A stretch of DNA of 64,000 bases, from positions 3,937,001-4,001,000 of the forward strand of contig JASJOG010000010.1 of assembly GCA_030142905.1 (NCBI GenBank). Direction: 5' to 3'. The position numbers and the translations under genes are program-made. The notes below the pieces were generated by a model that was given only the letters and a program-made list of their open reading frames with translations, was not told the DNA's origin and did no database searches. Of the stretch, positions 49,901-57,245 are shown in pieces (position 1 is the first letter of the stretch; each line of letters opens with the position of its first letter). This DNA is from Heliopora coerulea (Eukaryota > Cnidaria > Anthozoa > Scleralcyonacea > Helioporidae).

Positions 49901-52900
49901 TCGACTATTGATGTCTTAAGGGAACCTAGTGGGTCTTGGCTTTTCTGTAAAATGCGCAATTAGGCACACGATAACTAATAGCTGCCAACCTTTGGTGTAA
50001 ACCAGTGGCAATTTTAGAACATTTTAACCAGGGGGGCCGATTAGGCACGAAGTATACAAGCGCCGAAGGCGCGAGGCGTTTTAGCTAGGGGGGTCTGGGG
50101 CATGCTTCCCCGGACAGTTTTGAAATTCTAGAGTCTCAGAAAGACCGTTTCCCGGGTTTTGGGAAAGGTTTTTCGCACTTTTAAGAGTTAGAAAATATTA
50201 TTTAAATTGCTATAGAATTAAAATTTCAACTTTGTTGCATGTATGGGGTTTTGAACTTCTTGAATTTCTCCCTTGGCAACGACACTGGGGCTAATACTTA
50301 GACTTTTATCGACTGTGCTAGTAAAAGTAGCACTTTATGCTACTAGCACTGCTCGTTTTTAACCAAAATTATGCTAAAATTATGCTTGTTTTTCAAAATT
50401 ATGCTTCTTTTTCTGAAATTATGCTTTCACAAATTAACTTTAAAAGCTCGAAATTAAATACTTGTTTTTTTTTATGTAGCAAAGAAAGCAAAACATCTCA
50501 TTGTTCCCAACGTTGTCTAGCTTTTAATAGATTGCTCCTTATCTCCTGAAATGTTTTAAATACAACACAAAACTGCACTGATGGCTTCCTATCATAGTTA
50601 GTGCCCTCAAAGAGTTTTCTGCTGCATTACACTTGCTTGCAAGTAATCAAGTTAAAGAATATTCATCGAATCGAACAGAATGGTTGAAAAAAAACCAAAA
50701 CAAAAAAACCCAGCAGTTCAGTTAAATTTAACCATTTGGTTTTGACCTTGAGAGCGTGGACTGGATCGGAACTAAAGTTTCAGGGAATCACAGGCGCCTA
50801 GACTAAGGCTTACTAAGAGACAGAATTTAACAAGACTGAACAAAGCTTATAAATTTACTCAATATAAGCAAAATGTGACTTACTGGAGAGTTATGGCCCT
50901 AGTAATATGCTTCGTAACTAATAAAAATATGCCGGTTATGGTAGCAGTGCTACTTCCACAAAAAAATGGCAAAAATGTGCTCGTTTTCCCAAATTATGCA
51001 AAAAAATGTGCTAGCACAATCGATAAAAGCCTACTAATACTTCTATAGCCCCGTGGATACTTCCACCTAGTGAAGAACTGCTGCAAGCAGCATTCAAGCA
51101 AGCGTACATCATTTGCTAAACTTGGCTAAACGAGACTTTGTTCAACGTTAAACGGGAACGTTTTCTACCTTGCAGTTTGAGAAGTGAACCATTAGAAGCG
51201 AACCAGGCGACATTAACGCAAAATGTTGAAAATCTCTACTTGGGTAACTTTAATACTGAGGAATGCTAAGCAAGATTATGTTTGTTTGCAACTTCTGTTT
51301 AGCATGTATTGTACTAGCTATTACTTGGAGAAACTTTACAACCATTTTGAAAAACTTGCGTTTGGGGGGGGGGGGGGGGGCATGGCCCCCAGGCTCCTCC
51401 ATAGGGCCGCCACTGGTGTAAACATTTATGAGAAGAGGTCATTCTCAGCTGCTTGTTAGTAACGTGAACTATTTTTATAGTTACCCCTGTATATATATTC
51501 TTCTCATAGCTTTATTTATGGTTTCAGTACTACGATGCAAAGAACGAACACGAGAGGTTGAAAAACAACATCAAGAATCAGGTAAGACGTCCTCCTTATA
51601 TATACCCGGATACGTGCTTCGGAATTCGCTTCGATTTGTCAAGAACTGATATTGTCATACAGACCATTGCAGTGCAAATATTTGTGCTTGGCACAAGTCG
51701 CTAATTGGAGTTCATCTCCTCAATGTGTTGGGAAAATTCTTGAATGTGGACAACATTGACGCTTCTTTGGCCAAAAAACGTTTTGAACGTAACTTGAAAA
51801 GTTTACTGCTTATGATCAACGTTTCGACATTACGATGTAGCGTCTTCATTCGAGGTGATCTTTGTGGGCCAAAAAAAGAAAAAAAGCACACGTCCTGCTA
51901 CTTGGAACACGCGTGCCAAACCAGTCATTTGAATGCATGGAGAAATTTCGAAGTTATTAGCACCAAACCGTGGCACCGTCTGCGACATTGTCTACAAGTA
52001 TGGCGTATTAACGGCTCCCGGACCTTACTTTCATCTTGTTAATGAATAACCTCATCAGTGGACGTCAAACCATATGCGATTTTTGGCTTGGTTATGTTTG
52101 AAATTTGATCGTTCTTGTGAACCTGTCACTCGCGCTTGTCAAAGGTATTGTAATCCGTCTGTTCGTTTTCTAAATTTCTTGTATTTTGTCGTTTTAGTTG
52201 GGGTTTACGCCCATGGGATTTGGAGATTCGTCGTCTGCTGTAACCAGTAATAGTTCAGTCCAATCGGTAGGCCTGCTATTGATCAGTAGTGCTGTTTCTT
52301 ATCATGGCATGCATTTTTTGGTTCAGTGTTGTAATTCTGATGGTCTTGCGATGTCTTTTTTACTTCTAGGTGGAACCAAAGAAAGCTGATGATATAAGCC
52401 ATCTTGTAAGAAGAGCGAAGGTGCGTTCTATCGTTTACCGGTGATGCGTGTACTTTTACGACATACACAAATGTGAAACTAGACAAGGTTCTTTGCAATT
52501 CTGTACTTATAAATAGGACTAGAAAATTTAATTTACATTCTTAAACAGTCAAGGTGGCTTGCATTAAGAGGTTTGTGATGAGAGGAAGGAGTCCCTATTT
52601 TAACTATTCACTACGACGGTTGCATAATACGAACGAGGCACAAAATTGTCTCTTAAAACCGTATTGTAAATGTTGGATGTATGCAGCTTTTCATGAGCAA
52701 AATCTAGGAACCTTTTTGAGACTAAGCTTTTGAAAATTTCAGACTTGTGTATTGAGTCATTTTTTAAAATTAGCAAATTAATTTCCATCTCCCCTCAGTA
52801 AAGGCTGTTTTCCACTAGGCGAATTTTATCGCGCGAAGCGACTTTTTCTTTTGTCTCATAGGCTTTCGACTTTAACTAATGAGAAACCTATTCAATTTAC

Positions 52901-53855
52901 TCAAAAAAATTTCGATTCGCACGATACAATTGGGTTAGTGGAAAACAGCCTTAAACGCCTACAGTATTGTCGTAATTTTGAGAAATTAAAAACGTATTTA
53001 CTTTCCAAATCCAAATGTAGAATTTTTTTAGACTTTAAAAAAAATAGGTTTTTAACACTATAGATAGGCCATCATGAACCTTGCGCTCATCTTTATGGCT
53101 ACTGCTACTTAAATTGCAAATTGCGCGTTTTAGAAATTTATACGATCAATTACTCTATCGATTTTGAGTGATCCAAATTTGCATGAAAATTTTTAACTAT
53201 GGGAAACAAGTAGTAATGAGAAATTTATAAGACATAAGGGAACAGAATCCCTATTCATCGTCACCCAGCCCCTTGGCTTACTGGCAAACGTTTATTGTTA
53301 TATTTCACTACGAGTTGTAACTATATTATAGAATGTAAATAGTCACAATCTTATTAAACTACACTCCTGTGGCCACACAATTAAATTTCGTACGTAAATT
53401 TATTCCAACACATGATTATTTAACATCAGAGTTAGAAAGTTTCGGCTCGTTTTAAATTTTGAAGCATTTGCATCGCAGTGTTTTAAGAAATCTTGAGTGC
53501 GGTACACTGAACTCAAAGTTTTTCAACTGGCCTTGAGATGTAATCTTAGCCTTGGTAGGCAACCAAGTATGACTGGGTTTAAGGAGTGGACTATGAGGAA
53601 GACGAGAAGACTGGCTACAGTGGCTAGCAAAACAGTTAATGAAGTAAAACGCTGAAAACAATATTATCGGAAGAACGAACGTTCCAGATGTGCAGTTTGT
53701 TTTTTTTGTCTCCATAGAGAAAACCCGAACAAGAAGAGCAAACTGAGCAAGACAACGTTCCTCCGAAAAAGCAGCGACAAGATGAGGACACTACGGCGCT
53801 AGCTGAGAACAGCGACCGTTGTACTTCGGAGAAAGCTGCAACAGAACCTAAATAG
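31955..53855 (+). CDS. NASP: Histone chaperone NASP (SHNi-TPR family), 15 coding exons
   Basis: Coding exons are 31955-32004, 32090-32191, 33099-33179, 37064-37101, 37879-37926, 39751-39846, 40578-40810, 43091-43167, 43595-43668, 45309-45399, 46942-47176, 51528-51581, 52198-52266, 52370-52420 and 53718-53855 (TAG). All are GT-AG with matching phases, giving 478 residues. NASP binds histone H3 in the nucleus and supplies it for chromatin assembly (family knowledge). Residues 17-90 form TPR1 ([40 protein letters not shown]). Residues 107-216 are the acidic histone-binding insert. TPR2 to TPR4 follow with [42 protein letters not shown] and [21 protein letters not shown] coiled coil (about 320-393) and a basic PPKKQRQ nuclear-localisation candidate near the C-terminus close the protein. 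The start ATG gives [15 protein letters not shown]. The introns carry most of the transposons between 32 and 53 kb. Confidence 0.95.
34461..34651. repeat. Short tandem repeat, about 72-bp unit
   Basis: Two full units and a partial third share ACCTGAAGAGCTT, AGCAAAAA, TGTGCAAAAATGAAAATGAG and GGTTAATATAT. NASP intron 3. Confidence 0.8.
34735..35340. mobile_element. TA-array cluster with palindrome and hammerhead unit
   Basis: Long TA arrays (34735-34840, 35038-35065, 35299-35316) separate three parts. The first is a repeat unit containing 'aatgatgagtaccacgaagg', present at 34843 and again at 35322. The second is a palindrome with 58-bp arms, 34922-34979 and 34980-35037, with one mismatch and no loop. 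The third is a hammerhead unit (35077-35122). The palindrome shares GATCGC, GCG and GTGAAAC words with the one at 14506 but has lost CTGATGA, so its hammerhead is truncated. NASP intron 3. Confidence 0.8.
35077..35122 (-). ncRNA. Hammerhead ribozyme, complete core
   Basis: Read on the reverse strand: stem I 5' ACTACA (35122-35117), CTGATGA (35116-35110), stem II GGCC-CAGTA-GGCC (35109-35097), GAAA (35096-35093), a short stem III ATGG-TT-CCGT, cleavage base C at 35083, and stem I 3' TGTAGT (35082-35077). Stem I pairs 6 of 6 and stem II 4 of 4; stem III has a G-U pair and a 2-nt loop. Every invariant base is present. A separate CTCATCAG/CTGATGAG inverted pair just upstream could compete with folding. 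Confidence 0.8.
35500..37063. other. NASP intron 3, distal part
   Basis: A-rich and C-rich low-complexity sequence lies at 35969-36080. The rest shows no gene, no strong inverted repeat and no recognised family. Confidence 0.4.
37102..39750. other. NASP introns 4 and 5
   Basis: Apart from exon 37879-37926 and the TTAGGG-like tract at 38945-39075, no feature was recognised. A 17-bp word CATAACCTGAGCTAGCC at about 38587 also occurs near 12940 and may mark a minor dispersed repeat. Confidence 0.35.
38945..39075 (+). repeat. Degenerate TTAGGG-like interstitial tract
   Basis: About 130 bp of diverged TTAGGG, TTTGGGT and TTATGGTT units in the G-rich orientation. It reads as an old interstitial telomere-like array in NASP intron 5, opposite in orientation to the longer tract at 55.6-56.1 kb. 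Confidence 0.7.
40935..41101. mobile_element. Foldback element, about 80-bp arms
   Basis: Arms meet near 41015 and pair outward through 'tctagactaaatgttg'-type, CAAGATGTCGC and AAAACGAAGCAAAATCC words with several mismatches. No ORF or duplication seen. NASP intron 7. Confidence 0.7.
41831..42023. mobile_element. TIR MITE related to the 57-kb minisatellite element
   Basis: The left end AGGGCTCATTTACGTGATAC and the reversed right end AGGACCCATTTACACGATAG share layout, and both continue into TTGTCGTATACGATTG. The inner motif also resembles the GTACGATTGTC termini of the element at 57425-58084. NASP intron 7; no target duplication seen. Confidence 0.65.
42193..42310. repeat. Inverted repeat with decayed hammerhead pair
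   Basis: Reverse-strand CTGAAGATGACTACCGCTGA is followed by TGTCCAAACGTTAGTC. The mirrored + strand arm has GCCGCTGATACCGTCGAAAC then GTTAGTC. The layout is that of a head-to-head pair of CTGANGA...GAAA units, with one box mutated in each arm. NASP intron 7. Confidence 0.5.
43169..45308. other. NASP introns 8 and 9
   Basis: Exon 43595-43668 is the only coding sequence recognised. Short ORFs (43912-44118, 44308-44598) show no motif. No strong repeat pair seen. Confidence 0.35.
46146..46553. mobile_element. Foldback element with a hammerhead-like core in each arm
   Basis: Arms of about 135 bp (46146-46284 and 46417-46553) are diverged inverted repeats running from AATAAGGTAAAA/TTTTACCTTAT to the inner TTTCATACGAA words. 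The - arm core is at 46229-46206 (CTGACGA, then AAAA in place of GAAA). The + arm core is at 46470-46493 (CTGACGA, then GAGA). The same architecture recurs at 58221-58452. NASP intron 10. Confidence 0.75.
47177..47979. other. NASP intron 11, proximal part
   Basis: No exon or element recognised. Confidence 0.35.
47980..48540. repeat. Dispersed repeat, copy 2 (inverted relative to 3080-3610)
   Basis: Collinear reverse-complement similarity to 3080-3610 in blocks, including GGCAAATACTTTCC and 'gaaggaagaaacgaaccaaaagcc'. It shows internal inverted copies of the 'aggaaagtatttgcc' word about 80 bp apart (48409 and 48480). NASP intron 11. Confidence 0.65.
48541..49426. other. NASP intron 11, middle part
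   Basis: No gene, strong inverted repeat or recognised family seen. Confidence 0.35.
49427..49876. mobile_element. TIR MITE with GTTTACACTATAC termini
   Basis: The left end GGCTGCGTTTACACTATACC, preceded by TTA, and the right end TATAGTGTAAAGTGTAAACC form an imperfect inverted pair (the right copy has a partial duplication of GTGTAAA). A 165-codon ORF at 49354-49851 spans it but has no recognisable domain. NASP intron 11. Confidence 0.6.
50003..51415. mobile_element. hAT element with perfect 8-bp duplication, host of a nested hAT
   Basis: Termini CAGTGGC and GCCACTG, with exact duplication GTGTAAAC at 49995-50002 and 51416-51423. G-rich and C-rich subterminal tracts include a run of 17 G at 51364-51380. 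Interrupted by 50299-51033; the remaining 680 bp has no transposase ORF. NASP intron 11. Confidence 0.9.
50299..51033. mobile_element. hAT element nested in 50003-51415, perfect 8-bp duplication
   Basis: Left TAGACTTTTATCGACTGTGC and reversed right TAGGCTTTTATCGATTGTGC match 18 of 20. CTAATACT is duplicated exactly at 50291-50298 and 51034-51041. Subterminal AAAATTATGC repeats occur near the left end (about 50365-50425), with ATTATGCA near the right. No transposase. Confidence 0.92.
52802..52951. mobile_element. 150-bp MITE with TAA duplication
   Basis: Exact inverted termini AGGCTGTTTTCCAC / GTGGAAAACAGCCT, with TAA at 52799-52801 and 52952-52954. The size and 3-bp TWA duplication fit PIF/Harbinger-type MITEs. 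Last NASP intron. Confidence 0.88.
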
Positions 53856-54885
53856 TTTACTTCGTGGAACAGTTTCATATCTGAAACTGTGGACACCAAA
53901 ACGTCCATTAAAACTGTTAAAAAGGGTGAAGAAACTGTTGTGCAGTTTAGGTACTCCAGCACGACACATGATTTAAGGCCAACATCTGTGATAGTTGGTA
54001 GTTAAATCTTGTCCGTAAGGGATGGTTATATGTTAGTTGAAATTAGTTTAGTTTTGTTTTCAATGTTTTGTCTACCAGTATCTTATCTCCTGTCAAATAA
54101 CCCCTGTTAATTGCAGATACCGCCTGTTAATATTTGGACATCGAGTATCGAATAGTCGGTCAATAATAGTAATTCAATTATATGTATTCATTTCGATCTA
54201 TAGGAATAATATTTAATATTCTATTTGGTTTTCTTTTTGTATTCAATTAAACTACATTGATTCGATTTTACTTGACTTAATGCCTGAAGTGTGATATGTT
54301 CCATAAAATGAACGCATTCAGATTAGCTTTAGTCTTACCTAGATATAAAATAAACGAGAAGGTGGCTTGCTTGATGTAGCATATGCTAACGGAAGCTTAA
54401 CATATCGAAGGTTGGGTTTTTAGGCTGCCAGAGAATTTTCAAGCTTTTGAAGAAATGTTGAATTTACCGTAAGTGAAAAAAAAATTCCCAACGCAGCTAG
54501 GTGAAGGATCAAACATATTTTCACGCTATTATGGTTTAAAATTTTTGAACGTAACTTGAAAACTCGTTGAGTCAAGTTCGGTAACTTTTTGAGTTACGCA
54601 CAAACCATTTTCAGCTAGGCGAGCATCAAACTATGTTTAATTTACGGCTTATTTCATCACACAGCTTCCATGAAAACCTTTTCCCCTAAAATTCAAATTT
54701 TTTGAAGCCCGAAAATAACGTTCGATGAAAGGAAGTCAAAGTACTCGTTAGCATTTTAATTACACAACAACGGTAACTCCAAAAAGCGATAAAAAAGCGA
54801 TAAAAGTTTTAGTCATGATCAGGAATACTGCTATGTTACAGAGGGGCTTTTACTTATAGACGTGTAAACTATGATCTAAGAACTA
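53856..54885. other. NASP 3' flank
   Basis: No gene. A candidate AATAAA lies at 54349-54354, about 500 bp after the NASP stop codon. Otherwise AT-rich unique-looking sequence. Confidence 0.4.
54349..54354 (+). promoter_or_regulatory. Candidate polyadenylation signal of NASP
   Basis: AATAAA roughly 500 bp downstream of the NASP stop codon; chosen only by position and consensus. Confidence 0.4.
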
Positions 54886-55560
54886 TTAATAGATAATAAC
54901 TAGTTCACGGGTAGCCTTCGTTCCATGGTTGAGCAGCGGTTTTTGTCGGCGGATGGCAAGCGCTTCTTTATAGAGCAATACCGACCAGTGACCGGCTTTA
55001 TCGATTATTACAAAATTATTAAACGCAGAATCACATAAATTAGTTTCTAAAGTTTCGTCTGAGTTCTGTTCATCAGGAGAAAGTTCCATAAGAGATTTCA
55101 AGTGTTGAAAATGTTCACACGAGTTGATGTGGTTGTAAACTTCAGAGTTTGGGTAGGAGACATGTTCCATAACTGTTGTGTAAAGGCATTCGTCTGTTTT
55201 GCCAATAAAATGACTGCAAGCAACCGGGGCAAGAAAATCTATAGACGACTGAATTTTGGTATTCTTTTGGTGTTTTATCTTTGCACGATAAAAAGAAGTT
55301 AGTAGTGGTAGTGTTCCAGTTAACAATTGACAGGGATTTTTTAGGAGATGGCAGAGTTTCTTCTGCGATTGTTGGACTAATATTGTGCCACGTTTGCCGA
55401 TGAATGGCAGCTTGACCCATATTTTTGGTGGTTGTCGTGTTTCGTCGTTGGCATTGACAGGGTCAGTTTCGTAAATTGAGGTCAAGTCATCGGGGTTGAA
55501 CTTTTTGATCAGCAATGCGGACATCCGTTTTGGAAACCCGTTCAGACATAAATTTTAGAA
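54886..55560 (-). pseudogene. Penelope-like retroelement GIY-YIG endonuclease end, frameshifted
   Basis: A 212-codon reverse ORF begins with MSALLIKKFNPDDL, continues through KLPFIGKRGTILV, and ends with CSHFIGKTDECLYTTVMEHV then NHINSCEHFQHL. A second frame carries SVVYRFSCPGC immediately before. Joined, this is the Penelope pattern of a Cys-rich VVYxxxCPGC stretch followed by the YIG part and an H-rich tail. One frameshift lies near 55220. YIG reads FIG, and the Arg expected after the T-D motif is Glu, so the nuclease would be inactive. The reverse transcriptase part is absent: the fragment stops about 50 bp before the telomere-like tract at 55.6 kb. Confidence 0.85.
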
Positions 55561-55604
55561 TGTTGTTGAATTCATCTGAGACCAGAGATTTGCAGCTGCA
55601 GATT

Positions 55605-56145
55605 TTGTATACTAGGTGGATTATCCCTAATCCTGACCCTGATCCCTAGCCCCTAACCCGTAACCCTTGACCCCTATTCCTGACCCTGACCCCTAACCCT
55701 AAGCCCCTAGACCCCAGCCCTCCAGCCCCGAGCCCCAACCCTCAATCAACAACCCTTTATCCCATAATTTCCTAAACCGCTATATTCCTAAACACCTGAA
55801 CCCATGAATCCCTCGAACTCACAACCACTGAGCCCCTGAACCCGTGAACCCCGAACCGTTGAACCTTTGAGCTCCTGAATCCCTCTTCCCCTGAACCCCT
55901 AAATCTCCAATTCCCTAAATGCCTAAACCCGTAAACGCCTAAACTCCTAAACTCCTAAACCCCTAAATTCCTTTACCCCTTTGCCCCTTAATCCCTAACT
56001 TCTAACCTCTAACCTTAACCCTAACCTTAACCCTAACCTTAACCTTAACCCTAACCTTAACCTTAACCCAAAACGTAACCAAAACCAAAACCCAAACCCT
56101 AACCCAAACCGTAACCCTAACACAAACCCTAACCCTAATCTTCAT
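55605..56145 (-). repeat. Degenerate CCCTAA (TTAGGG on - strand) interstitial tract
   Basis: About 540 bp of diverged CCCTAA-like units. At 55610-55740 they read CCCTGACCC or CCCTAGCCC. A middle zone has 7-8-bp variants such as CCTAAAC. At 55985-56145 it is closest to canonical CCCTAA/CCTTAA. Heavy decay and interior position make it an old interstitial array, not a chromosome end. It lies between the convergent NASP and FARSA genes. Confidence 0.85.
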
Positions 56146-56384
56146 TAGAATTTGATAAGTAATGCGGTAGTATGAGGTAGCTAGATGACCATTGTTCTCT
56201 TTCCAGTTCTTCGAAGAACAAGTGTCCCGCGAAGTGTTGCTCGTGTAATTGAAAGCTACGTGCGCTCAAAAACATTTGAGACTTTCATGCTTCTCGCGAA
56301 GTTATAGTGGGAGCCTCGGACAGGTCACTGCGACGAGGTGGTTTACGACGCGAAATTATACCAAGCACGATAATCTATAATTTG

Positions 56385-56708
56385 TCAAGGCGGACTACGA
56401 AGATGAATTAAATCTGATGAACTTTGTTTATTGTTAGAGACGAGAATGAATAAAAGACGACGAAGAAGTTGGTCTGCATCTCCGCCTCTCAATTTCATTC
56501 GCTCTTTCGCTAAGGTAAATCTGTGCCGCAGATTGTTCCATTTTTGACGGCACAAAGCTTCGTTAACACTAAGGTTCTCCACAATCTCCCACCTAGGACT
56601 GATTGTCTTCTGAAAATCTTTGTAGTCACGCCGAGATGAATCGTATAGATGCGGATATTTTCCTACTTTTTCTGCCGAGCTTTCTTCCAAACTCTCCATT
56701 GAAGACAA
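56385..56708 (-). pseudogene. MADF (Myb/SANT-like) domain ORF, probably Harbinger-derived
   Basis: A 107-codon ORF starts MSSMESLEESSAEKVGKYPH and carries the MADF pattern: YPHLYDSSRRDYKD, then the aromatic PRWEIVENL, then CRQKWNNLRHRFTLAKERMK. MADF domains bind DNA; proteins of this type are often the second ORF of PIF/Harbinger transposons (family knowledge). The C-terminal part expected for a full protein is missing, and no transposase lies nearby. It is open over the whole domain, so a small functional gene cannot be excluded. Confidence 0.7.
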
Positions 56709-57216
56709 CGTGGCACGATAATCTGTTTGTTACCACTTTGTTACCACTTTGTTACCACTTCCCCTAGCATATATAATAAACCAATCATATCACACGACAA
56801 TTCAACACAGTGTCTGCTAAGTTTCAAAATTTGCGAGGTACGCGACAGCGACAACGACAATGAACACACACCACACGCACTTCCGTTTTGGCTGCAATTA
56901 CATCAGTTTAACAGAGCAACACTTTACGCAACACACGTCGCTCGAAGAATAAATTGGACTTATCACTCTATGCATAGTAATCAATTGAATAAAGGATTTA
57001 ACGCATAGGTTGGATCAACGAATATTGTCACCAGACGACCATAGTCAACCTGTTCTCCTCTGTATTCCTTCACATAATTACGATTCATCGACCTTAAGTC
57101 TAACTTCTAACTACTTACCGTTTTAAGGGAAAGTTTAGTGAAACACGAAATCAGTAAAATGAGGTTAAAAAATTTTACTCCTTCCCTTTTCCATCATTTA
57201 CAAATATTATAGTTCA

Positions 57217-57222
57217 TTTATT
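57217..57222 (-). promoter_or_regulatory. Candidate polyadenylation signal of FARSA
   Basis: Reverse-strand AATAAA only about 24 bp after the FARSA stop codon; implies a very short 3'UTR if used. Confidence 0.4.
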
Positions 57223-57245
57223 GCCTATTTTTCTTCTCGTGCACA

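Noticed and set aside
55605..56145. True telomere
   Set aside because: Highly degenerate units and normal genes on both sides.
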